Part shown: positions 46,904 through 55,618 of the stretch, in pieces
How the letters are laid out: each line of letters begins with the position of its first letter
Numbering within the stretch: the first letter of the stretch is position 1
NCBI GenBank assembly: GCA_009833045.1
Contig: WUUP01000001.1
Span: 365,586 to 429,585, forward strand
Length of the DNA stretch: 64,000 bases
Reading direction: 5' to 3'
From: Saprospirales bacterium GYS_P2D
GTDB lineage: Bacteria > Bacteroidota > Bacteroidia > Chitinophagales > Saprospiraceae
The notes under the pieces: generated by a model
What the model was told of the DNA's origin: nothing
The model's database searches: none
Seen by the model: the letters and a program-made list of their open reading frames with translations, nothing else
Program-made: the position numbers and the translations under genes

Positions 46904-49900
46904 ATGCCTGAATTTTGTCATCTACACTGTCACACCCAATTTTCGCTACTGGATGGAGCCGCTGATATCGGACGACTCATGGACAAAGCAGTAGCCGATG
47001 GGCAAAAAGGAATCGCCCTGACCGATCATGGTAATATGTTTGGTGCATTCAAGTTTGTCAGTGAAGCTAATAAAAGAGGCCTGAAAGGCTTAGTGGGGTG
47101 CGAATTTTATCTGGTAGATGATCGGAGAAAACAGTCCTTTCTCAAGTCGCAGGGTGAGCGTGATCGCCGATATCATCAGCTACTACTCGCTAAAGATCAG
47201 CGGGGCTATCATAATCTGGCTAAGCTCTGTAGCCTGGGATTCATCGAGGGACTTTATGGCAAGTATCCTCGGATCGACAAAGAACTCATCGAGCAATATC
47301 ATGAAGGTCTAATCGCTACCAGCTGCTGTCTGGCCGCAGAGATACCCCGCACCATCGGCACTGGCAATCTGGAGCTGGCTGAAGAAAAGCTCAAATGGTG
47401 GCTCAATCTTTTTGGCGAAGATTACTACATCGAGCTCATGAGACATCGTGGTCTGGAGCAGCTCGAGGACTCTCATATGAGCCAAGAGGAGATAAACCAA
47501 CATCTGATCACTCTCGCCAGAAAACATAATGTCAAAATCATTGCTACCAATGACTCCCACTACGTAGAAGAAGAAGACTGGAAAGCTCATGATGCTATCC
47601 TATGCGTCAATACAGGGCGTAAAATAGATGAAGAAAACAGATTCAAATTCTCCAGCTCTGACTACTACTTCAAGACGCAGCAGGAGATGAATAATCTTTT
47701 CTCAGATATCCCTGAGGCTATAGCCAATACGATGGAGGTATTTGATAAAATAGAGATGCCTAAGCTGGCCCGTGACATCCTACTGCCTAACTTCCCACTA
47801 CCTGCACAATTCAATAATCAGCCTGACTATTTGAGATACTTGGTCTATGAAGGTGCTAAGAGGTGCTATGGAGAGATCACCGAGGTAGTCCGTGAGCGTC
47901 TCGATCTGGAGCTCGATATTATCAAAAATATGGGCTTCGATGGTTATTTCTTGATAGTACAAGATTTCATCGCAGCCGCCAGAGATCTGGGTGTCGCTGT
48001 AGGACCAGGACGTGGATCCGCCGCCGGTAGTGCCGTAGCTTATTGTCTCAAAATCACTAATGTCGACCCAATCAAATACAACCTCCTCTTTGAGCGATTT
48101 CTCAATCCTGAGCGAATATCGATGCCAGATATTGATATCGACTTTGATGATGACGGTCGTCAGCGGGTGATCGACTGGGTGGTCGATAAGTATGGTAGAA
48201 ATCAGGTAGCTCAGATCATCACATTTGGTACGATGGCTGCTAAGTCATCCGTAAGAGATATCGGACGTGTCCTCTCGCTACCTCTCAGCGAAACAGATAA
48301 GATCGCCAAGCTCATACCAACCCGACCTGGAACTAAGCTCAATAAGATATTCCCAAAAACAGAAAAAGAATTAAAAGCGGAATGGCCAGGAGATGACTTC
48401 TCCAAAATCCAAGAGCTACTCAAGATCCGAGAAAAAACAGACCTCGAAGGCGAGGTAGTACAGCTCGCTGAAAAGGTAGAAGGCACCGTCCGAAATACGG
48501 GTATCCATGCGGCTGGTCTGATCATCGCACCCGATGACATAACTAACTATATCCCCGTCAGCACATCGAAGGATTCGGACCTATTAGTCACGCAGTTTGA
48601 CGGGAGTGTGGTAGAAGATGCAGGAATGCTCAAGATGGATTTCCTCGGGCTGAAGACCCTATCCATCATCAAAGATGCCATCGAGAATATCGTCAAGCGT
48701 CATGGTGAAGAAAAGCGCATCGACCCAGACGAGATCCCACTCGATGATGAGCATACCTACGAGCTCTTCCAGAGAGGAGATATGATCGGTATTTTCCAAT
48801 TTGAGTCAGATGGTATGCGGAAGTTTCTCAAAGAACTGAAGCCTACGAATATCGAGGATCTCATCGCCATGAATGCTCTATATCGCCCAGGACCGATGGA
48901 CAATATCCCATCATTCATCCGACGAAAGCACGGAGACGAGGAGATCACCTATCCTCATGAGTGGCTCGCTGAGATACTTAAGCCGACATACGGCATCATG
49001 GTCTATCAGGAGCAGATCATGCAGACAGCTCAGATCATGGCCGACTACACACTGGGCAAAGCAGATATGCTCCGCCGTGCCATGGGTAAGAAGAAGCTCA
49101 AGGAGATGGAGAAGCATCGAGAGATCTTTAGAGAGGGAGCCACGTCCAAAGGTGTAGATGCTGATCAAGCCATGGAGATATTCGATACCATGGAGAAGTT
49201 CGCATCTTATGGTTTCAACAGATCACATGCGGCGGCCTACTCTATCGTGGCATTTCAGACGGCCTATCTCAAAGCACACTACCCTGCTGAGTTTATGGCC
49301 TCTGTATTGACGCACAATAAATCCGACATCACTAAGCTTAATTTCTTCCTCAGAGAATGCAAACGGATGGGCATCGACGTACTTGGACCAGATGTCAATG
49401 AAAGTGACTTGAATTTCACCGTGAATCAAGCAGGCCATATCCGTTTTGGCATGTCAGCACTCAAAGGTGTCGGCGAAGGACCTGTGACAGAAATCATCAA
49501 AGAGCGAATAGAGGGCGGCCGCTTCACCAGCATCTTTGATATGACTAAGCGTCTCAGCCTCCGATCTGTCAATAAGAAAGCTTTTGAAAGTCTCGTCCAA
49601 GGTGGAGCACTGGATGAATTTAATGATGGACATCGTGGTCAATATTTCGCCCCGAGCGAAAATTATGATACGCTGATAGAGCATGCCATCAAGTTTGGCA
49701 ATGCTTATCAGAGTCAGAAATCATCAATGGCAAATTCCCTTTTTGGTGACATGACAGCTCAGATATTGCCAGATCCCAAAATGCCGCAGGTAGAGCGATG
49801 GAATAACATCACTCTACTCAATAAAGAAAAGGAAGTCACCGGGATCTTCATCAGTGGTCATCCACTCGACGACTATCATATGGAGCTGGATAATTTTACC

Positions 49901-50434
49901 ACCTGTCCTCTCGATAATGCTGAAAACTTCAAAGAGACCACCTTAAAGCTGGCAGGCATGGTCTCCGAAGTATACCATGGCACTACTCAAAAAGGATTGG
50001 GTTATGCTCGATTTACCCTTCAGGACTTCAAAGGCAATATGCAATTTGGCATCTATAATGAGATGTACAAAAACTTTGGTACACTCATCAATATGGGAGA
50101 GATACTTTATGTAGAAGGTTCATTTTCTCGAGGGTACAATAGTGACAACTACTTTTTCAGAGTCAGAGATATTAAGCTACTGGACACCATCGGCAAGTCA
50201 CTCACTAAGTGTATCACTATCCAAGTACCCATCAAGCGTATAGATCAAAAGATGGTCTCAGAACTGGATACCTTACTAAATGATTATCCAGGTAGTCAGT
50301 CATTCAAAGTTCAGATCGTAGACAAGGATGAAGATGTACGACTCAGCCTCCATAGTGATACTAAAAAGGTAGAGGTAGACAGCAGTTTCATAGACAGATT
50401 GAGCCGATTAGGATTAGCATATAAGCTGAATTAA
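46904..50434 (+). CDS. dnaE: DNA polymerase III alpha subunit
   Basis: A 1176-residue replicative polymerase catalytic subunit. It starts with a PHP domain (HCHTQFSLLDGAADI, residues 7-21) whose metal-binding residues look conserved. The palm follows, with GPGRGSAAGSAVAYCL (about 367-382) and the catalytic acidic pair in MPDIDIDFDDDGR (about 407-419). The fingers include YRPGPMDNIPSFIRRKHG. Late in the chain come a helix-hairpin-helix region (FGMSALKGVGEGPV) and an OB-fold (LAGMVSEVYHGTTQKGLG). It is a full-length DnaE1 type with no internal proofreading exonuclease. The gene overlaps the convergent oxyR stop by four bases. Confidence 0.97.
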   Translation: MPEFCHLHCHTQFSLLDGAADIGRLMDKAVADGQKGIALTDHGNMFGAFKFVSEANKRGLKGLVGCEFYLVDDRRKQSFLKSQGERDRRYHQLLLAKDQRGYHNLAKLCSLGFIEGLYGKYPRIDKELIEQYHEGLIATSCCLAAEIPRTIGTGNLELAEEKLKWWLNLFGEDYYIELMRHRGLEQLEDSHMSQEEINQHLITLARKHNVKIIATNDSHYVEEEDWKAHDAILCVNTGRKIDEENRFKFSSSDYYFKTQQEMNNLFSDIPEAIANTMEVFDKIEMPKLARDILLPNFPLPAQFNNQPDYLRYLVYEGAKRCYGEITEVVRERLDLELDIIKNMGFDGYFLIVQDFIAAARDLGVAVGPGRGSAAGSAVAYCLKITNVDPIKYNLLFERFLNPERISMPDIDIDFDDDGRQRVIDWVVDKYGRNQVAQIITFGTMAAKSSVRDIGRVLSLPLSETDKIAKLIPTRPGTKLNKIFPKTEKELKAEWPGDDFSKIQELLKIREKTDLEGEVVQLAEKVEGTVRNTGIHAAGLIIAPDDITNYIPVSTSKDSDLLVTQFDGSVVEDAGMLKMDFLGLKTLSIIKDAIENIVKRHGEEKRIDPDEIPLDDEHTYELFQRGDMIGIFQFESDGMRKFLKELKPTNIEDLIAMNALYRPGPMDNIPSFIRRKHGDEEITYPHEWLAEILKPTYGIMVYQEQIMQTAQIMADYTLGKADMLRRAMGKKKLKEMEKHREIFREGATSKGVDADQAMEIFDTMEKFASYGFNRSHAAAYSIVAFQTAYLKAHYPAEFMASVLTHNKSDITKLNFFLRECKRMGIDVLGPDVNESDLNFTVNQAGHIRFGMSALKGVGEGPVTEIIKERIEGGRFTSIFDMTKRLSLRSVNKKAFESLVQGGALDEFNDGHRGQYFAPSENYDTLIEHAIKFGNAYQSQKSSMANSLFGDMTAQILPDPKMPQVERWNNITLLNKEKEVTGIFISGHPLDDYHMELDNFTTCPLDNAENFKETTLKLAGMVSEVYHGTTQKGLGYARFTLQDFKGNMQFGIYNEMYKNFGTLINMGEILYVEGSFSRGYNSDNYFFRVRDIKLLDTIGKSLTKCITIQVPIKRIDQKMVSELDTLLNDYPGSQSFKVQIVDKDEDVRLSLHSDTKKVEVDSSFIDRLSRLGLAYKLN

Positions 50435-51360
50435 TCCAGATCTATGCGTACGTTATTATAGTCTTCTTTTTGTCTCATGTACTTGGGGATATTCTTTTTA
50501 ATGAGATCGGATAAGGCTTTGATCGCTCTTTCTTTGATCGAGTACTTGTGAAATACGATACTGACCTCTCTCACTGGAGCTGGTGGCGAAAAAAGAGTTA
50601 GTTGATCCTTCTTTTTGCGAGATAGTGACTTAGTAGCGAGCTCAGGGATGACTGTCACACCTCCGTAGCTATCTACGAGATTGATGAGCGTCTCGATACT
50701 TCCGGCATTGTAGTGTACCCCACTCTCTTTGTGCGATTTTAGCTCGCAGAGATTCAATACTTGGCTCCTCAGACAATGTCCCTCTTGCAGGAGCCAGAGC
50801 TTACCCAGATCTATATCTGATGGCAGGATATAATTCTTATCCTTTGGCTTAGCACTATAAGCCATGAACTCCTCATAATACAGCGGATCATAGCTCAGCG
50901 TCATCCCCTCCACAGGTGTCGCTATGATACCTGCGTCGATCTCATCATTATTGATTTTCTGGATGACATTCTTAGTGGTAAGATCCTCTATCTCCAGATG
51001 TAGATGAGGGTATGCCTCTATGAATGCTCCTAAGAAATGTGGTATCAAATAAGGTGCTACAGTCGGTATCACACCGATCCTGAGCGTACCAGTCACCTCC
51101 TTACTTTTCTCATCCTGTAGCCCCATCATGGTATCAAACTCATGCACGATGTTCTCCGCATAGGGCAATACTTGCTCTCCAAAAGGACTCAAGACTACTG
51201 GAGTTTTTTGTCGTATGAATAGCTTGGCGCCAAGCTTCTCTTCAAAGGACTTGATCGCCATACTCATGGCTGGCTGCGATACATTACAAAATTCGGCTGC
51301 CTCTCGATAGTTACCTCGTTTTGCCAAGGCTATAAAATACTTGAGATGATGTATATTCAT
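50431..51360 (-). CDS. oxyR: Peroxide-sensing LysR-type regulator OxyR
   Basis: A 309-residue LysR-type regulator. The frame begins at 51369, but MNIHHLKYFIALAKRGN at 51360 matches the usual OxyR start. The winged helix-turn-helix is at about 3-60. The regulatory domain begins GTLRIGVIPTVAPYLIPHFL. Both redox cysteines are present in LLQEGHCLRSQVLNLC (C196 and C205 from this start), nine residues apart as in E. coli C199/C208, so hydrogen peroxide sensing by disulfide formation is expected. Targets normally include catalase, Dps and thioredoxin genes, none of which is nearby. It lies 60 bases after the monooxygenase gene. Confidence 0.92.
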   Translation of the reverse strand: MNIHHLKYFIALAKRGNYREAAEFCNVSQPAMSMAIKSFEEKLGAKLFIRQKTPVVLSPFGEQVLPYAENIVHEFDTMMGLQDEKSKEVTGTLRIGVIPTVAPYLIPHFLGAFIEAYPHLHLEIEDLTTKNVIQKINNDEIDAGIIATPVEGMTLSYDPLYYEEFMAYSAKPKDKNYILPSDIDLGKLWLLQEGHCLRSQVLNLCELKSHKESGVHYNAGSIETLINLVDSYGGVTVIPELATKSLSRKKKDQLTLFSPPAPVREVSIVFHKYSIKERAIKALSDLIKKNIPKYMRQKEDYNNVRIDLD

Positions 51361-51420
51361 AAGATACAATTATACACCAATTGATATCATAAGCAAAACC
51401 TATTAACAGACTATTGTGAT

Positions 51421-52869
51421 CTATGTCAGGTCGTAGTCAGACCATCTGACTCGTTTTGTCCGTCGAGTATATTCCATGGTGCGCCCAGGCCAGTTATTAG
51501 TGATCTTACCAGCTATCTGATACCAGCTGTCATTCACTGTGGACCAACTGGTCATAGATAAGCGCTGCTGCATTTCATTGTTGTACTGACGCTGGACATC
51601 TTTTCGCACTTCGATGAGACAGTCCTCGTTTATACTCTTATCGATACATGAGGTGATGTACTGAGCCTGAGCCTCATGCATGATGATGATAGAGTTGTGC
51701 CCGAGATTAGTATTGGGTCCGTATATCATATATAGATTTGGATATCCATGTACGGTCATGCCGAGATAGGCTTCTGCGCCATCTGCCCAGTCTTCAGAGA
51801 GTATATGACCCTGCCTGCCAGTGATGTTGATATCTTTTAAGAAAGGATTAGACTCAAATCCTGTGGCAAAAATGAGTACATCGAGCTCATGTCGACCACC
51901 GTCTACCAGCTGTACTCCCTGCTCATAGATCTGATCGATCCGCTCAGTGATTAGCTCGACATTCTCCCTTGCCAGTGCTGGATAATAGTGATCTGAAAAG
52001 AGTATACGCTTCGCCCCCATAGTATAGTCGGGTGTAAGTTTTTGGCGGAGGGCAGGATCCTTAATATGTCGTCTCATGTGATGCAGACTATAGGCTCGAC
52101 CGATCTTATGCGCCCAGGTATTATTGGGATTCATGAGTAGATACATGAGGCCGCCTTTCAGCCATAGACTCAGACGATTGAGTTGATGGACACCTGGTAT
52201 ATGACCAGCCGCCCATAGACTGATCTTATTCCCTTCGGGTTCGACTTTGGGGATCATCCAGTTAGCACTACGCTGATAGACATAGAGTTGCTCCACGACT
52301 GGAGCTATTTCAGGGATGATTTGTACTGCACTGGCTGCATTTCCTACTACACCTACTCTTTTCCCCTCGAGGGGAATATCATGCCTCCAACGTGCTGAAT
52401 GCCAGGACTCTCCTCTGAAGTCGCCGAGTCCTGCCATATCTGGGACCTTTGGGTGATGTAGCTGTCCGATAGCGAATATCACACTCCGTGATTGCCAATA
52501 ATGACCGTCTTTAGTCAAAACTGTCCACTCCCCAGCACTCTCATCGTAGCTTGCTGCCGTCACCTCTTGACCATATCGTATGTGAGAGCCGATACGATAC
52601 TTATCAATACAGTGATGAATATACTCCAGGATCTGATCTTGATGCGACCACTTATGCTTCCACTTAGGATTATGCTCAAAAGAATAACTATATAGTGCCG
52701 ACGGTATATCGCATTCTGCGCCGGGATAAGTATTGTCTCGCCAAGTACCGCCTGGCTGATCTGCTTTTTCTAAAATCACAAAATCCTCTATGCCTGCTTC
52801 TCGTAGCTTGATAGCCTGACAGAGCCCTCCAAACCCTACTCCAATAATAATAGTCTGATAGCTGGACAT
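51421..52869 (-). CDS. Flavin-containing monooxygenase, Baeyer-Villiger type
   Basis: A 482-residue FAD- and NADPH-dependent monooxygenase. The FAD dinucleotide motif is GVGFGGL (10-16), followed by the conserved GGTWRDNTYPGAECDIPS. The type I Baeyer-Villiger signature FxGxxxHxxxW appears as FRGESWHSARW (151-161). The NADPH fold is VGVVGNAASAV (172-182), and ATGF near residue 333 is typical. It probably inserts oxygen into a ketone or oxidises a heteroatom; the substrate is not predictable. It is cytosolic. It precedes oxyR on the same strand and follows the ankyrin gene by 110 bases. Confidence 0.9.
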   Translation of the reverse strand: MSSYQTIIIGVGFGGLCQAIKLREAGIEDFVILEKADQPGGTWRDNTYPGAECDIPSALYSYSFEHNPKWKHKWSHQDQILEYIHHCIDKYRIGSHIRYGQEVTAASYDESAGEWTVLTKDGHYWQSRSVIFAIGQLHHPKVPDMAGLGDFRGESWHSARWRHDIPLEGKRVGVVGNAASAVQIIPEIAPVVEQLYVYQRSANWMIPKVEPEGNKISLWAAGHIPGVHQLNRLSLWLKGGLMYLLMNPNNTWAHKIGRAYSLHHMRRHIKDPALRQKLTPDYTMGAKRILFSDHYYPALARENVELITERIDQIYEQGVQLVDGGRHELDVLIFATGFESNPFLKDINITGRQGHILSEDWADGAEAYLGMTVHGYPNLYMIYGPNTNLGHNSIIIMHEAQAQYITSCIDKSINEDCLIEVRKDVQRQYNNEMQQRLSMTSWSTVNDSWYQIAGKITNNWPGRTMEYTRRTKRVRWSDYDLT

Positions 52870-52979
52870 AGTGTAGATAGTGATTTCTCATATAAGATAC
52901 TGAGAGCTCCGTCTATCCTCAGCATATCACTGATAATTAATTGAGCAATATGGGTAAAATCGCAAACAGACGAGCAATA

Positions 52980-53438
52980 TTAGGACAAGAGCTGGATCAC
53001 TGGACGCACTCCAGATATACGGGCATGATCGAGGGCTTTTTTCCCGTTGGCATCCACCATAGACGCATCTGCTCCATGATCAAGCAGTAGCTGTGCTAAG
53101 TCCAAATGACCAAAGATAGCGGCGTAGATCAGCGCTGTAGCTTGATTGCCATTAGTAGCATTGACATCAGCGCCGGCCAAAATGAGCACCTTCGCTATAT
53201 CGGTATAGCCCTTGAAGCTGACTCCCATTAGAGCAGTATTCCCTGCTGCATCTTTAGCATCGATATCTACTCCTTGATCGATCAGATATTGCACCGCAGA
53301 TGACTGATTGCTATAGGCGGCTAATACTATAGGTGGAAATCCTCGTTCGTCTTTTTGACGAAGTATCTCAGGATCAGCCTTAGCCATTTCTTTGAGAGCA
53401 CTCACATCTCCTTGTCTTAGCGCTTCGATTATTTTCAT
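52980..53438 (-). CDS. Ankyrin repeat protein
   Basis: A 152-residue protein made almost entirely of four ankyrin repeats, each with G.PPIVLAAYSNQSSAVQYL- or GNTALMGVSFKGYTDIAKVL-like sequence and LLDHGADA turns. No signal peptide is seen, so it is cytosolic and probably a protein-binding factor. In proteobacteria small ankyrin proteins often accompany catalase genes; here the neighbour is a monooxygenase/oxyR pair, a loose parallel only. A strong terminator just upstream (53464-53501) isolates its transcription from the lipoprotein region. Confidence 0.88.
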   Translation of the reverse strand: MKIIEALRQGDVSALKEMAKADPEILRQKDERGFPPIVLAAYSNQSSAVQYLIDQGVDIDAKDAAGNTALMGVSFKGYTDIAKVLILAGADVNATNGNQATALIYAAIFGHLDLAQLLLDHGADASMVDANGKKALDHARISGVRPVIQLLS

Positions 53439-53463
53439 ACTCTAATGTATTTTGAATTAGGAG

Positions 53464-53501
53464 AAAAAAATAGGAGGAATAGAACATTTTCCATTCCTCC
53501 T
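53464..53501 (-). terminator. Intrinsic terminator after the repeat-flanked lipoprotein region
   Basis: Minus-strand AGGAGGAAT pairs exactly with ATTCCTCCT across a 12-base loop, followed by ATTTTTTT. It ends whatever is transcribed from the lipoprotein and small-ORF region, 26 bases before the ankyrin gene. A weaker hairpin-like region (GAGAAGAGAAG near 53531) precedes it. Confidence 0.85.
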
Positions 53502-53642
53502 GAAGTTTCACTCTAACTATTTATTTTGCCGAGAAGAGAAGTCAATCTCTTCACTTTCTTCTCATTGTTTCACGTTATAAAGATAGATCACACTATCAAT
53601 AAGATTTAATAATGTTTTTAATGATTCAATAACCTAAACTTA

Positions 53643-53726
53643 TTAATATGAGCCATCTTGTTGATACCTGCTTCTTTGGTCAGTAGTTGGATCATCTTGA
53701 TTAGTGATTTGATATCCAGTAGGCAT
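53643..53726 (-). CDS. Possible 27-residue peptide gene
   Basis: ATG at 53726 to TAA at 53643. The peptide begins MPTGYQITNQDDPTTD and ends SRYQQDGSY. It is hydrophilic with no cysteine or signal. The case rests on position: its ATG lies seven bases after a 77-bp direct repeat whose other copy sits five bases before the lipoprotein start codon, and a strong terminator follows on the same strand. No homologue is recognised. It could be chance or the remnant of a larger gene. The rest of the 377-base gap (53439-53815) holds only the repeat and the terminator. Confidence 0.35.
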   Translation of the reverse strand: MPTGYQITNQDDPTTDQRSRYQQDGSY

Positions 53727-53733
53727 CGATCTG

Positions 53734-53810
53734 TTATTGATTAAACCAATATACGCAAAACAGATTTTGGCCAAACACCACATTGCAGCGGGCGCAGCCT
53801 ACCCTGAACG
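53734..53810 (-). repeat. 77-bp direct repeat, copy 1 (downstream of the lipoprotein)
   Basis: Identical to the copy at 54370-54446 at 72 of 77 positions. It contains the 10-base palindrome TTTGGCCAAA (53766-53775) and a promoter-like TTTG-N18-TATATTGG on the minus strand. It begins five bases after the lipoprotein stop and ends seven bases before the 27-codon ORF. Confidence 0.9.
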
Positions 53811-53815
53811 AAGGC

Positions 53816-54364
53816 CTACTCTCGTCGCTGTACTCTGAACTGACCATCTGTGATCTCCAGTCGCTCAGGACTTGGATATATCTCTTGATTACCTTCTGGC
53901 ATATTTCTATATAACACAGCCTCAAATTTTCCAGAGATGACCGTTGTGTCAGAATTGATGCTTTCAATTTCTACCCTATTTAATCCCTTCTCTGTCGCAT
54001 AACGTGGTTCAAAATATGTTACTAATCCATCTCCTCCTTCTACAATAAAAAGCGTCAATTCATCTTTGGATATGTTATTTAACTCGGACATCCTTAAACT
54101 TAATTCAGATAGTGATAGCAAGAAATTTTCGGCGACATTACCTCTACCATTAAACCTGATAGAGACCGAACTATCATTATTCCTAAAAAAACTGGATGTA
54201 GTAGTCCAACATTTACCATTGATCAGCATACGGGCATAAAATTCATCTACTTGACAATCTTCTATTCTGTCAATGTCCTCCACTGGATCTTCATCACCAC
54301 TACACGATGCATATAGCATGACTGCCAATACCACAATGCAATACTTAATTGTTTTCACAGTCAT
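53816..54364 (-). CDS. Unrecognised lipoprotein bracketed by direct repeats
   Basis: A 182-residue lipoprotein. A hydrophobic leader ends in lipobox YASC (C21), then SGDED, the acidic tether of many surface lipoproteins in the phylum. The mature part is beta-rich with a single-domain look: ARMLINGKCWTTTSSFF, then alternating polar/hydrophobic strands, ending ITDGQFRVQRRE. The opening resembles small DUF6252-type Bacteroidota lipoproteins, but I cannot assign the family firmly. The CDS fills almost exactly the space between two 77-bp direct repeats. The upstream copy contains the likely promoter (TTTG-N18-TATATTGG, 18 bases from the start). Confidence 0.75.
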   Translation of the reverse strand: MTVKTIKYCIVVLAVMLYASCSGDEDPVEDIDRIEDCQVDEFYARMLINGKCWTTTSSFFRNNDSSVSIRFNGRGNVAENFLLSLSELSLRMSELNNISKDELTLFIVEGGDGLVTYFEPRYATEKGLNRVEIESINSDTTVISGKFEAVLYRNMPEGNQEIYPSPERLEITDGQFRVQRRE

Positions 54365-54369
54365 TAGTT

Positions 54370-54446
54370 TTATTGATTAATCCAATATACACAAAATAGA
54401 TTTTGGCCAAACACCACATCGCAGCGGGCTCAGCCTACCCTGAACG
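54370..54446 (-). repeat. 77-bp direct repeat, copy 2 (upstream of the lipoprotein)
   Basis: The partner of 53734-53810. It sits five bases before the lipoprotein start codon. It holds the palindrome TTTGGCCAAA (54402-54411), which overlaps the TTTG -33 element, and TATATTGG (54382-54389) as the -7 box, so it looks like a promoter with a possible operator. Confidence 0.9.
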
Positions 54447-54503
54447 GGGCATGGTTTTCGTAAAGCCATACATATTGTATATTACACAAGGAATATCGAT
54501 CTC

Positions 54504-55241
54504 ATGACTGAAGTTCACAACGAATCCGAAATCCACGGTATCAATAAATATATCGCCAGAGTACAAGGCTACTTGGGCGAATTTGTCTATGGTGGGATCG
54601 ATGGAGCTGTGACGACTTTTGCGGTAGTAGCAGGAGCCGTAGGAGCAGGATTAGACAGTGCGATCATTATCATATTAGGATTTGCTAATCTGCTCGCTGA
54701 TGGTCTATCTATGTCGATCGGAGCTTACCTGTCCTCTAAGTCTGAACATGACAATTTTGAAAAGCATAAAGCTATCGAATACTGGGAGGTCGATAATCTT
54801 CCCGACATAGAACGCCAAGAGATCCGAGAGATCTATGCTGCTAAGGGATTCTCAGGAGATCTCCTCGAGCAGGTCGTAGAGCACATCACCGCCGATCGAG
54901 ACCGATGGGTAGATATTATGATGACCGATGAGCTGGGTATGATAGAAGACAGCCGATCTCCATTCAAGATAGGACTGGTCACGTACATTTCCTTTATTAT
55001 CATTGGCCTGATCCCCTTGATGGTTTACTTGATAGACTTTTTGGGCTATAGCATTGAGCATCGATTTTTACTCTCTGGAGTGATGACAGGGGTGGGATTC
55101 GTGATCATAGGCTGGCTCAAGACTTATGTCACTCAGTCCAGTAGAGTCAGAGGAATAGCAGAGACACTGATACTCGGCCTCATAGCTGCGGCAGTATCTT
55201 ATGCCGTAGGTGATATTTTAGAGAGTTGGATCTCTGGATAA
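54504..55241 (+). CDS. VIT1/CCC1 family metal transporter
   Basis: A 245-residue membrane protein of the VIT1/CCC1 family, which exports or sequesters Fe2+ and Mn2+. The first helices carry GEFVYGGIDGAVTTFAVVAG and ANLLADGLSMSIGAYLSSKS (about 27-85), with the Asp, Glu and Met residues that line the ion path. A cytosolic helical hairpin rich in Glu (EVDNLPDIERQEIREI to DRDRWVDIMMTDELG) forms the metal-binding domain. Three more membrane helices follow. There is no fused ferritin domain. It is followed by the HMA-type protein gene 100 bases downstream on the same strand. Confidence 0.9.
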   Translation: MTEVHNESEIHGINKYIARVQGYLGEFVYGGIDGAVTTFAVVAGAVGAGLDSAIIIILGFANLLADGLSMSIGAYLSSKSEHDNFEKHKAIEYWEVDNLPDIERQEIREIYAAKGFSGDLLEQVVEHITADRDRWVDIMMTDELGMIEDSRSPFKIGLVTYISFIIIGLIPLMVYLIDFLGYSIEHRFLLSGVMTGVGFVIIGWLKTYVTQSSRVRGIAETLILGLIAAAVSYAVGDILESWISG

Positions 55242-55341
55242 CTGTAAAACATCGTAGTATCAACCGCTGTTATGATACAGGTCACCATGCTTTTCACCAT
55301 AGAGCCATATTTTGCGCTAAGCACATAAAAACAATAAAGCT

Positions 55342-55614
55342 ATGACTACTCAAATAACAGTAGATAATATAAAATGCGGCGGATGTGGCAATACTGTCAC
55401 GAAGACTATCAAATCTGTCTCTCCCAACACAACTGTCAAAATAGACTATGAGACGGGCACTATTCATCTCGAGGGAGACTCACTCCCGATGGATACTATC
55501 ACCTCAGCACTTAGTGCAAAAGGCTATCCTCTACAGGGCGAAGGTAGCATCACTACGACTGCAAAATCTTATGTAAGCTGCATGATCGGCCGCATGACTA
55601 AAGAGGCAGAATAA
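55342..55614 (+). CDS. Heavy-metal-associated (HMA) domain protein
   Basis: A 90-residue protein whose first 66 residues form an HMA fold: TTQITVDNIKCGGCGNTVTK with the metal-binding pair C12/C15, then a beta strand VKIDYETGTIHLEG and the closing ALSAKGYP. The usual GMxCxxC Met is replaced by Ile-Lys (NIKCGGC). The C-terminal tail has one more Cys (C79 region, SYVSCMIGR). It probably carries copper or another soft metal as a chaperone. It is cytosolic and ends four bases from a convergent lipoprotein gene. Confidence 0.85.
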   Translation: MTTQITVDNIKCGGCGNTVTKTIKSVSPNTTVKIDYETGTIHLEGDSLPMDTITSALSAKGYPLQGEGSITTTAKSYVSCMIGRMTKEAE

Positions 55615-55618
55615 GCCC

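Noticed and set aside
53734-54446. Insertion sequence or integron cassette
   Set aside because: The repeats are direct rather than inverted, there is no transposase or integrase, and I see no typical attC core sites. A duplicated leader explains the layout better.
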